From: Marinihelvus fidelis
GTDB taxonomy: Bacteria > Pseudomonadota > Gammaproteobacteria > Xanthomonadales > SZUA-36
Direction of reading: 5' to 3'
Length of the DNA: 64,000 nt
NCBI RefSeq assembly: GCF_008725655.1
Contig: NZ_VYXP01000001.1
Coordinates: forward strand, 124,001 to 188,000
Shown: piece by piece, positions 51,701 through 59,455 of the stretch
Numbering within the stretch: the stretch's first letter is position 1
Layout: the number at the start of each line of letters is the position of its first letter
Made by a program: the position numbers and the translations under genes
The notes under the pieces: model-generated
What the model was told of the DNA's origin: nothing
The model's database searches: none
Seen by the model: the letters and a program-made list of their open reading frames with translations, nothing else

Positions 51701-54700
51701 GTGATTGACGATGCCTGGGATGGCATCGATGGCGCCGCTTGCGTCAACCTGACCTGCGACATTATGGCTGTGGGCACGCCCATTGTTGTGAGCGGCGGTG
51801 CGCCGGTGAACGGCATCGACTTCGTGCTCGACCCGATTCCGGGTGGTGGTTATCGCCTGGCGGGCAGCGTGTTCGCCGGTGGCCAGCCCGCGGCCGAAAC
51901 CACCGTCATCATTCTCAACTCCGAGGGCTCTTACCTGGGCGAGGTTCGCGCCGACAGCAACGGCGACTGGACCAGCAACCCGCTGGCCGATGACGGCTAT
52001 TACGTGGTCACCCGGGGTGAGCCGGCCGGGTATGCCCGTGAACTGTGGTCCGGTGGTGAACCGAATTACGTTTGCTCGCCGGTCAACGTTTGTGATGACC
52101 CAACCGTGATCACAACACAGGGATCGGCCATCATCATCAATGGGGCCGATGAGACCGGGATTGATTTTGACCTGGACGCGCCCGCGACGGCGACCAGCAT
52201 TTCCGGCCAGGTCAACGACACCGGCGTGCCGCTGCCCAATGTATGGGTCGAACTGCATGACCAGGACTACAACTACTACGGCAGCCGACAAACCGATGTC
52301 GATGGCCGCTTCTTCTTCTACGACCTGCCGGATGACGGCCGCACCTTCCGCGTGTTCGTCAGTGGCCCGACACATGGCTACGACACCGCGCTGTTTAATG
52401 GCGTGCCCTGTCCGCAGTGGGCCTGCGACCCGGTGGCCGATGGCACGCCGGTGAACGTGGGTAGCACGGACATCGATATCCAGCTGCCGTATATCGGTGG
52501 CACCCGAATCGCCGGCTTCGTCCGGCACGCCGACACCGGCCAGGGTATCTCCAGCTCGCATGGCTACATGGCGGTAACGCTCTGGGATGACCAGGGTAAC
52601 TACCTGGGTGAGACCGCCACGGACAGCGCGGGCATTTACCAGTTTGTACTGTCCGATTGGGGGCTGGGCGCCGGCGACTACACGCTGGTGACCGCGCATG
52701 ACCAGGGCTACCACGGCCTGGTGAACGAGGACAGCGATGGTACGCAGTGCCTGGATGACTGCAATCCGCAGGTCATGGGCACGACGCCGATTTCCGTGAC
52801 CGAAGGCGGGCTCGCGTTTGTGAACTTCAGCCTGCAGCCGGTGTTGGCGATCCGTGGCCAGGTGACCGACGCGGTCAGTGGCGCGCCGATCGCCGGCGTG
52901 CAGCTCGATATCTGGGATGGCGCGGGTAGCTATATTCGCTCCGCCAGCACAGACGAGCAGGGTCGCTACCTGATGCCGCTGGCGGGCGATGGCGATTACT
53001 ACCTGTTCACGCCCATTTACGCCATCCCGGCGCCTTACCTGCCTGAAGTTTGGGACGGGGCCACGGGTACTTACTGCGACTTCAATGCCTGCGACATCCT
53101 GGCCGCGGGCACCGCGATCAGCGTGACTGGCAGCGATGTCGACAATGTCGATTTCGACCTGGACCAGGGCTTCACGCTGTCGGGCCTGGTGACGGAAGCC
53201 GGCTCCGGCTCCGCGCTTGAGGGCGTGGGCGTGTGCGTGCACCGGCCTGATGGCAGCTTCACCGGCGCCTGTGGCACCAGTGACGCTTCCGGCCAGTACG
53301 TGACCGGCGCGTTGCCCTCAGGAACCGACTACGTTCCGTACGCGATTGGTGACGAACAGGGCTACAAGCGCCAGGTGTACGTCGGCGTGGACTGCTGGGC
53401 GAACCAGTGCGATTTCTCGGCGGGCACGCCGGTCACATTGGGCCCGGATGCGACGGGAATCGACTTTGCGCTCAACCCGGGCGCGAGTGTGTCCGGCACC
53501 ATCACGGATACGTCGGCGGCGCCGATTGCCGGTGTTGACGTGATGCTGCTGGACACCAATTGCCAGTGGATCACCGGCATGCAGACCGACGTTAATGGCC
53601 AGTACAGCCTGGGCGGCCTGGGTGCGGGGAGCTTCCATGTGTTCGTGGATTCCGGGTACCTGGGGTACGTCCCGGAAATCTATCCCGACTTCAAGGCGCT
53701 CGATCCATGCGCCGCCAGCCAGGGCGTCATCGGCGGCCAGTTGCTGGCGCTGGGTGAAGGCGACAACCTGGCCGGTATCGATATGGCCCTTGATGAAGGT
53801 GCGAGCATTTCCGGCTTTATTTCCGGGCCGGGCGGCCTGCTGGGCACTGCCCAGGCGCAGGCGCGGCTTTACAACGAAGCGGGCGATCAATTGACCGTCA
53901 GGTATAACACCGAGCCGGATGCCAGCTATTTGCTGGGCGGCCTGTTACCGGGCACGTACTACGTGGTTCTGAGTTCAAACGGCCAGGGCCTGGTGGATGA
54001 GCTCTACGACGATGTGCCTTGCCCGCGCTTCTCCTGTGATTCGGAGCTGGGCGTGCCAGTGGTCGTGACACCAGGTGACGTGGTGACGGGTATTGATGCC
54101 GAACTCGTACCGGGCGCGCTGATTACCGGACAGGTGTTCCTGCCGGACGGCCTGACCGGCGCCGCACAGTACAGCATCGCGTTCTACGATGCTGACGGCG
54201 ACTACGCGGGCTACGCGGTTACCGATGTTTCCGGTGCGTACACCAGCGCCACGGCGTTCCCGGATGGCACCTACTACGCGGCGAACCAGTTCCGCATCAA
54301 TGCCGGGGAATACTCGCCGCCGGAAGGCGGGTTCATGCCCCTGGCCTGGCCAGACCGGGCCTGCGGCGAACCCTGCGACTTCCTGCTGGGCGACCCGATC
54401 GTCATCAGCGGGACGGCGCCGGTTACCGGCATCGACTTCCAGTTGCAGAACGGCTCGACCATCCAGGGCGCGGTAACCGCCCAGGTGGGTGGCGCACCCA
54501 TCGCGGGTGTGAAAGTACTGGTGCTGGACGCCGAGGACGGTTCGCTGGTGCGAAGCGTCTCCACGGGTGGTTCGGGACAATACAGCTTCACCGGCCTGAC
54601 CCTGGGCGAGTACTACGTGCGTACGTCCAACCAGTTCGGCTATGAAGACCGCCTGTTTGCCGGGGTCTCGTGCAACCCGTTCTGCGACCTGGCCAGCGGC

Positions 54701-57493
54701 ACGCCGGTGGACCTGGCCGTTGACGGGCAGGTGGCGACCGCGAACTTCGCGCTCGCGCTGACGCCGACGATCACGGGCACGGTGGTCAATGCCGTGGCTG
54801 CGCCCGTTGGCGGAGTCCTGGTGACGGCTTACGACACCCTGGGCAGCGCGGTTGCGTCGGCGAACACGGCGGCCGATGGCTCGTACAGCCTGGGTAATCT
54901 GTACGCCGGCAACTTCTACGTGGCCACCAGCAATGGCGCGGGCTACGTGGACGCGCTCTGGCAGGACAACGACTGCCTGCCGGGCTGCGACCCGACAGTC
55001 GGCAACCCGGTGGCCCTTTCCGCCGGTTCCACGGCTACGGGCATCGACCTGGTGCTCGGTAGCGCCAGCGCGATCACCGGCGCGGTGACCAACAACGGTA
55101 ACCCGCTGTCGGGTGTCCGTGTCGAGGTGTACCGCGATACCGGGGCCTTTGTCGGCTCGACCATTGCCGACACCAACGGCGTATACCAGGTGGGCAGCCT
55201 GTCGACAGGCAACTACCACGTCGTCACGCGCAACCAGTTTGGCTATGTCGATGAGGGCGCCGGGGGCGAGGTCTGCAAGGCCACCTGCTCGCCGCTGTCG
55301 ACCCAGCTGGTCAGCGTGCCGCTGAATACCGCGGTGAGCGTTGACTTCGCGCTCGACGAAGGCGCCGAAATCGCCGGCGTGGTGACGGATACCGCTGCCA
55401 ACTCGCTGCAAAGCGTGTCGGTTCGGGCGTTCAACAGCGCTGGGCAGGCTGTGGGTACCGCATCGACGGGGCCCGCGGGTGGCTATCGTATCGTCGGCCT
55501 GGCCTCGGGTGATGTTTACCTTCGCACCGAAAACGGTTCGGGCTACCGCAACCAGCGCTTCGATGGCCTGGCCTGTGACGCGGCCTGTGACGTGCTGGCG
55601 GGAACGCCGGTCAGCGTGACGGCCGGCGCGGAATCAACAGCCGACTTCCAGCTGGCCCTGGGTGGTTCGCTTGCCGGCCGGGTGAGCAACCTGGCTGCCG
55701 CCACGGCCCTGGCCGGTGTGCAGGTCCAGGTGTTCGACGCCGCCGGGTTGCTGGCCGGTTTTGACATTACCGATGGTACCGGCGACTGGTCCGTGACGGG
55801 CCTGGATGACGGCGACTATCGGGTGCGCACCATCAACTCGCTGGGCTACATCGACCAGGTGCTGGGCGGTGACAGCTGTTCACCGGAACCCTGCCTGGTG
55901 GCCGGCGGTTCGGCGGTGACCATCGCGTCCTCGCATGAAACCGGCGTCGACTTTACCCTGGAGCAGGGCGAGGCCATCTCCGGCGTGGCGACCGACGGCT
56001 TTGGTGTGCCATTGCCGACGGGTGTCGCGAAGGTGTTCAGCGCGACAGGACAGCTGGTCAAGGAGGGCGGCATCTTCAGCGGCTCATTCCTGGTCAATGG
56101 CCTGGCCGATGGCAGCTACCACATGCTGGTGACCAACAGCTCCGGGCTGGTGGATCAGTTGTGGAGCGACTTGCCCTGTCCGGGCGGCAGCTGTGATGTC
56201 ACGGCGGGCACCGAAATCGTGGTCGGGCCGGGTTCTGCCCAGCCGGCAGCGGTGCAGTTCATGATGGCGGCCGGGCGTGGCGCCAAGACGCATGCGCTGG
56301 ATGGTAGTTCGCGACTGAGCTTTGAGCTCGATCGCGGCACGCTGATCCGGGGTTCGGTCAGGGACGAAGCGGGCAACGCGCTGAAACTGGCCACCGTGTT
56401 CTTCTTCAGCGAAGACGGGGCTCTCGCAGGGCAGGCGACGACCGACGGCCTGGGTGACTTCGTGTCGCCGGCCAGTTTCCCCGAAGGCCTGTACTACGCG
56501 GCCACCAGCGCGCCGGGCCTGGGTGGAATCGGCAACGGCTACATTGACGAGATCTTCGACGGCACGGCCTGTGATGGTGAATGTGACCCGGCGAGCACCG
56601 ACCCGGCATTGATGACGGCGATTGGCATCGGTGAACCCGGTGCGGATCCCGCCGCGGTGCACTTCGTGCTTGGCTTGCCTCGCACCATCAGTGGCGCGGT
56701 CACCGTGGCCAACAGTGCCACGCCATTGGCCGGCGCGGATGTCACGCTGTTCCATTCAGACGGTTCGGTTGCCGGGTCCATGGCGACGGACGGCCAGGGC
56801 GAGTACCGATTCGAGGGCCTGCCTTCCGGTACCTACTTTGCGCTGGCCGGCCACGCGTCCGGTGACTTCAGCACGGTCCTGTTCGACGCCATCGATTGCA
56901 CGGACGGGACCTGCGATGTCACGGCGGGAATGCCGATCAGCCTGTCCGACGGCGATGCCGCTGGCATCAACTTCGAACTGGCCGACATCAGCTGCCTGTT
57001 CAACGACGAGCCGGGCCAACCTGACTCCGACGGTGACGGCACGGTCGATGCCTGCGAGGCGAATCCGCCAGAGGTTTCCAACCGTGCCTGGCTGGCGCCG
57101 GGCGTGCTGGTGGGCGACGGTGCGGTCATTGAGCGTAATGTCACGGTGCTGGATGACGCTGTCATCGGTGCCTGGAACATCCTGCGGCGCAACGCCACGA
57201 TCGGCGCGCGCTGCCTGTTGGCCAGCGAAGTCGAAGTGGATCAGTCGGCGACCCTGGGTGAAGACTGCGTCATCGGCGCCCGGACATTCATCGGCCGGGG
57301 CGCCAAACTGGGTGCCGGTGTCACCGTCGGCGCTGACACGGTGATCGACGAACGGGCCGACATTGGCGCGGGCGCCGTGATCGGCAACAACGTCACCATC
57401 GGTGACAAGGCGCGAATCTCCGAGGGGGTCTGTATCGCAGATCACACCGTCATCGCCGCGCGCGAACGAGTCAGCGAAAGCAACTGCTTCTGA
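48749..57493 (+). CDS. Giant secreted multi-module protein (about 25 carboxypeptidase-regulatory-like domains plus left-handed beta-helix)
   Basis: 2914 residues. A signal peptide (WLKRFMLALFMTALTLSAQA, ending at residue 41) is followed by about 25 modules of roughly 108 residues, each with the pattern ISGxVTDxxGxPLxGVxVxxxD...TDxxGxYxxxxLxxGxYYVxT...GY...PCxxxxCD...GTPVxV...GIDFxL. This is the CarboxypepD_reg/Cna-B-like beta-sandwich with a conserved Cys pair. Modules 1-4 and 9-12 form a duplicated block (residues 42-480 and 926-1366). After module 25 come a calcium-type loop DSDGDGTVDACE (2759-2770) and a hexapeptide-repeat left-handed beta-helix (about 2776-2914) with VLVGDGAVIERNVTVLDDAV. 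No LPXTG or IPTL tail. Probably an outer-surface or secreted adhesive or structural protein. The G+C content matches its neighbours. Confidence 0.9.
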   Translation: MRLSKVRGFSRISHQPGIGGEWLKRFMLALFMTALTLSAQAETVSGTMLDDSGNPTSGAIQFLDAAGSWHGEGWSDHTGAFSVDLPDGDYYAVSRFTHGVIDDVWDGVDGTPCQNMTCDINALGTPVNVTSGTPVSGINFVLDAIPGGGHMLSGNISAGGNPAAYAGVVIMNALGHYIGELRADRHGHWVSNPLPDDDYYIRTHVEPAGFARELWSGGEPNYVCPSIYDCDNPVEVLVYGAAVTIDNAGVGHLDFDLDATDPARSVSGFIHDGGIPINNVWVDLYDEYGEHMGSRNTDIDGLYHFSNLPDDGRTFRVFVSGPPRGYDTALFNGVACPQWACDPVADGSPVSLGSIGNDIELPYIGSERIHGIVAMDGTGEGVSSAHGHFGVQFWDDAGNQLGETHVEDNGRYQIILADWGYGPGDYTLLTANDPNYHGLINEDNDGNLCMYDCTPQTSGASVITVDASDSVRVDFNLQAGKQVSGTVTAENGGAPLGDIEICAARQSDGWYVGCAWTGADGNYVLGGLADSNELVVFVNNPNNQPYLPEQWNDDPCCDYNNADLVDVTGGDVAGIDFALGDAFSVSGTLSVDDGSGAVPLVNDAEVWVFDLSGNQVSGGQVDENGAWTTFLPPGDYLFYFQPYKPAAYDGYVSEFHDGTPCAELQCFGWDFVSHVTPLTIGFDTSGIDATLEPGAVFVGQITDENTGAPIADARVIFYDDLSIQNETYFTEYFMIADGNGDFRTPPLPPKAYSVFSTGYVVGYSREYWSDQKCAPLDCDDAIANRTVEVPVAGEFLDVSMDLVQRVNLSGTVLDPDGNPLDGVPVTVRDAAGQAIETVWTGPDGSYVSDLFQNDAPRGHSGGDYLVTARGEDFGFHAQIYGDPGNGESNVECPFETCATSAPVTPLSTLDGQDRTDINFQFTARDLSTVSGSITDPEGNPAGGAVAFMDPAGNNYADAWTDGDGNFSIELQDGTYWAVTRYTYGVIDDAWDGIDGAACVNLTCDIMAVGTPIVVSGGAPVNGIDFVLDPIPGGGYRLAGSVFAGGQPAAETTVIILNSEGSYLGEVRADSNGDWTSNPLADDGYYVVTRGEPAGYARELWSGGEPNYVCSPVNVCDDPTVITTQGSAIIINGADETGIDFDLDAPATATSISGQVNDTGVPLPNVWVELHDQDYNYYGSRQTDVDGRFFFYDLPDDGRTFRVFVSGPTHGYDTALFNGVPCPQWACDPVADGTPVNVGSTDIDIQLPYIGGTRIAGFVRHADTGQGISSSHGYMAVTLWDDQGNYLGETATDSAGIYQFVLSDWGLGAGDYTLVTAHDQGYHGLVNEDSDGTQCLDDCNPQVMGTTPISVTEGGLAFVNFSLQPVLAIRGQVTDAVSGAPIAGVQLDIWDGAGSYIRSASTDEQGRYLMPLAGDGDYYLFTPIYAIPAPYLPEVWDGATGTYCDFNACDILAAGTAISVTGSDVDNVDFDLDQGFTLSGLVTEAGSGSALEGVGVCVHRPDGSFTGACGTSDASGQYVTGALPSGTDYVPYAIGDEQGYKRQVYVGVDCWANQCDFSAGTPVTLGPDATGIDFALNPGASVSGTITDTSAAPIAGVDVMLLDTNCQWITGMQTDVNGQYSLGGLGAGSFHVFVDSGYLGYVPEIYPDFKALDPCAASQGVIGGQLLALGEGDNLAGIDMALDEGASISGFISGPGGLLGTAQAQARLYNEAGDQLTVRYNTEPDASYLLGGLLPGTYYVVLSSNGQGLVDELYDDVPCPRFSCDSELGVPVVVTPGDVVTGIDAELVPGALITGQVFLPDGLTGAAQYSIAFYDADGDYAGYAVTDVSGAYTSATAFPDGTYYAANQFRINAGEYSPPEGGFMPLAWPDRACGEPCDFLLGDPIVISGTAPVTGIDFQLQNGSTIQGAVTAQVGGAPIAGVKVLVLDAEDGSLVRSVSTGGSGQYSFTGLTLGEYYVRTSNQFGYEDRLFAGVSCNPFCDLASGTPVDLAVDGQVATANFALALTPTITGTVVNAVAAPVGGVLVTAYDTLGSAVASANTAADGSYSLGNLYAGNFYVATSNGAGYVDALWQDNDCLPGCDPTVGNPVALSAGSTATGIDLVLGSASAITGAVTNNGNPLSGVRVEVYRDTGAFVGSTIADTNGVYQVGSLSTGNYHVVTRNQFGYVDEGAGGEVCKATCSPLSTQLVSVPLNTAVSVDFALDEGAEIAGVVTDTAANSLQSVSVRAFNSAGQAVGTASTGPAGGYRIVGLASGDVYLRTENGSGYRNQRFDGLACDAACDVLAGTPVSVTAGAESTADFQLALGGSLAGRVSNLAAATALAGVQVQVFDAAGLLAGFDITDGTGDWSVTGLDDGDYRVRTINSLGYIDQVLGGDSCSPEPCLVAGGSAVTIASSHETGVDFTLEQGEAISGVATDGFGVPLPTGVAKVFSATGQLVKEGGIFSGSFLVNGLADGSYHMLVTNSSGLVDQLWSDLPCPGGSCDVTAGTEIVVGPGSAQPAAVQFMMAAGRGAKTHALDGSSRLSFELDRGTLIRGSVRDEAGNALKLATVFFFSEDGALAGQATTDGLGDFVSPASFPEGLYYAATSAPGLGGIGNGYIDEIFDGTACDGECDPASTDPALMTAIGIGEPGADPAAVHFVLGLPRTISGAVTVANSATPLAGADVTLFHSDGSVAGSMATDGQGEYRFEGLPSGTYFALAGHASGDFSTVLFDAIDCTDGTCDVTAGMPISLSDGDAAGINFELADISCLFNDEPGQPDSDGDGTVDACEANPPEVSNRAWLAPGVLVGDGAVIERNVTVLDDAVIGAWNILRRNATIGARCLLASEVEVDQSATLGEDCVIGARTFIGRGAKLGAGVTVGADTVIDERADIGAGAVIGNNVTIGDKARISEGVCIADHTVIAARERVSESNCF

Positions 57494-57516
57494 CGCTGCC
57501 ACGCTCGTGCCCATTG

Positions 57517-57542
57517 CCGCCCTGGCTTTTTTGCCGGGGCGG
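57517..57542. terminator. Weak hairpin after the giant gene
   Basis: CCGCCCTGGC, six-T loop, GCCGGGGCGG. Nine of ten stem pairs form, but no U-tract follows in either direction, so termination is uncertain. Confidence 0.3.
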
Positions 57543-57651
57543 TGGTGTTTGTGGCTGCCGGGAAGGGTGTTGGTCCGGTTGACGATATCTCCGGGGTTTA
57601 TTGAGCGTGATTAAGAGTAGGGTCTTGGATTAAACGGACAAAGCCAACGTC

Positions 57652-58980
57652 ATGGGTGCGACATTCTTTTCACTGCCGACCGAGCCGGTAATCCACAATG
57701 CGAGTGGCCGGCAGAGTCGTTCCGAGTTTGCCGACCTGCGGGACCTGGCCAACCGGATGGTTCGGTCTGAGACGGGCGCGTTCAGTCACGTTCCGGCCGG
57801 GTACACCTATCTAGGACAGTTCGTGTCACACGATATTGTGCCCGAGACCAACCCCACGCCTTCGTCCAGAAAAGTGCAGCCACGGTTGCAACTTGACAGT
57901 CTCTACGGCGAAAAAGGGAATCGCCAGTACAGCGCCACCAGTGGCCTGTTCGAGTGCGGCGAGGACAACTGGGACCTCCTGCGAGACAACGGCGTTGCAA
58001 GGCTGGTTGAGCAACGAAACGACGAGAACAGGGTCATTGCCCAGTTCCACCGGCTCTGGCAGCGGGTTCATAACCAGTTGATCGTGCGTGCCTGCGCCAC
58101 AAGCGGCGAAGAGGCTCGCGAGCTGACCGTTCTGCTCTTTCAACTGGTCGTTTTTGAAGACTACCTGAGCCGAATCCTGGACCGCCTGGTATACCGCGTC
58201 TATTACGAGAACCCGGGGCGGTACCTCTACCTGGATGAAGACAGTATTCCACCTGAATTCTCCCATGCCGCGTTTCGGTTTGGGCACAGCATGATTCGAT
58301 CCCGCTATCGGTTGAATGATGGCGTCCAGCCGCATGGTCCACAGCATCATGGGCTGGACGAACTGTTCGCAGAGAATCAATCCATTCCTTCCGAGTACGC
58401 CATTGGCTGGGAACATTTTTTTGAATGGAACGCCACGCCCCAGGCGGCCAACCGGATCAACACGGCCATTACCCCGGGAATGGGTGCGGTGTCAGTCGAT
58501 ATTGCTCACCGGAACCTGGTTGCAGCCGACCTCGCAGAGGTGCCAACGGGTGTGGAATATTTCAAACGGGTCGGCCGCCTTTCCAGGAATGGCCGACCCG
58601 TCCTGGATCAGTTGTGTATTCGCTATATCGGTGACCTGGATGTGCGCTGGCTGAATCGCCGGGTACGGGATCTTCCACTCTGGCCCTACCTGCTGCTTGA
58701 AGCAGAGGCCCACCAGTTTGGTGACCGGCTCGGTTCACTTGGCAGCGCAATCGTGGTGGAGACCATCCAGAACACGATCCGCAAAGCCAGTCCATCCATT
58801 TTCCAGGGTGGCCGCTACGCGATGGGGGAGGTTCTTGGAAGGATGGGCCGGCTTGGGGACTGGCTGCGGCGTCGCGTGCACCCTGCGTCGACCAACGGAC
58901 CGGACCATGGTCAGGACCAATGTGGCCAGCGCGTTCACATGGGGCATGTGCTGGACTTTGTATTTCAAACCGGAGAATAA
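57652..58980 (+). CDS. Haem peroxidase of the animal-peroxidase superfamily, cytoplasmic
   Basis: 442 residues, no signal peptide. The distal haem motif is GQFVSHD (His60-Asp61, with TYLGQFVSHDIVPETNP), equivalent to the QxxDHD motif of mammalian peroxidases. The core continues FHRLWQRVHNQLI and ARELTVLLFQLVVFEDYLSR, and the proximal histidine is in HAAFRFGHSMIRSRYR (His212). The C-terminal DLPLWPYLLLEAEAHQFGDR fits the bacterial peroxidase C-terminus. The protein is compact compared with the 500-700 residues typical of the superfamily. It heads the peroxidase-CHAT locus. Confidence 0.88.
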   Translation: MGATFFSLPTEPVIHNASGRQSRSEFADLRDLANRMVRSETGAFSHVPAGYTYLGQFVSHDIVPETNPTPSSRKVQPRLQLDSLYGEKGNRQYSATSGLFECGEDNWDLLRDNGVARLVEQRNDENRVIAQFHRLWQRVHNQLIVRACATSGEEARELTVLLFQLVVFEDYLSRILDRLVYRVYYENPGRYLYLDEDSIPPEFSHAAFRFGHSMIRSRYRLNDGVQPHGPQHHGLDELFAENQSIPSEYAIGWEHFFEWNATPQAANRINTAITPGMGAVSVDIAHRNLVAADLAEVPTGVEYFKRVGRLSRNGRPVLDQLCIRYIGDLDVRWLNRRVRDLPLWPYLLLEAEAHQFGDRLGSLGSAIVVETIQNTIRKASPSIFQGGRYAMGEVLGRMGRLGDWLRRRVHPASTNGPDHGQDQCGQRVHMGHVLDFVFQTGE

Positions 58981-58981
58981 G

Positions 58982-59455
58982 ATGTCAAAACTGGATGATT
59001 GGTTGGACAGTGCAGGGAGTGCTTCAGGCGCAACCGCCGTGATAGAGCCGATTTTTATCGCCGAGGTGGCCCGTGCCGATTTGCGTGGTTATCACCCGGA
59101 AGAGCTACCCGAAAGGCTGTTCAGACTCGCCAGGGCCAGTGCGGGCAATGATTATGCGGTGGTCCAGGACATCAACAAAGAATGGGATGCCCAGTTCTTG
59201 CGGGTACTCAAGTCGCTGAAACTGCGCCTTGTTGAAGACCCGTCGAACGACGATTTTCTGCTTGATGACAACGTGGATGGCGGTGGCGCCCTGTTCACCG
59301 GTGGATGGAAGGTCACCGAGTGGAAGGTGTCGCGAGTTCGCAACTCAAAGGGAGACATTCTCCGGTTCACCGACCAGATCAAGTGGGTCGACACCGCTGG
59401 ACGCATTGCCTTTTCCAGTTACGACTGGAAGCCCTACAGGGGCAACCCGAGCTGA
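58982..59455 (+). CDS. Conserved orphan protein between peroxidase and CHAT genes
   Basis: 157 residues from ATG 58982, which begins one base after the peroxidase stop; its own stop abuts the CHAT start. The N-terminus is MSKLDDWLDSAGSASGATAV, then IEPIFIAEVARADLRGYHP, LVEDPSNDDFLLDDNVDGGG and VSRVRNSKGDILRFTDQIKW. It is acidic, with no signal peptide or membrane segment. I do not recognise a family. Its position between a haem enzyme and a CHAT protease makes it a candidate regulator, substrate or scaffold. Confidence 0.75.
   Translation: MSKLDDWLDSAGSASGATAVIEPIFIAEVARADLRGYHPEELPERLFRLARASAGNDYAVVQDINKEWDAQFLRVLKSLKLRLVEDPSNDDFLLDDNVDGGGALFTGGWKVTEWKVSRVRNSKGDILRFTDQIKWVDTAGRIAFSSYDWKPYRGNPS

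Noticed and set aside
50705-53242. 845-codon minus-strand open frame inside the giant gene
   Set aside because: It is antisense to the repeat modules, with no family motif; long antisense frames are normal at this G+C content.
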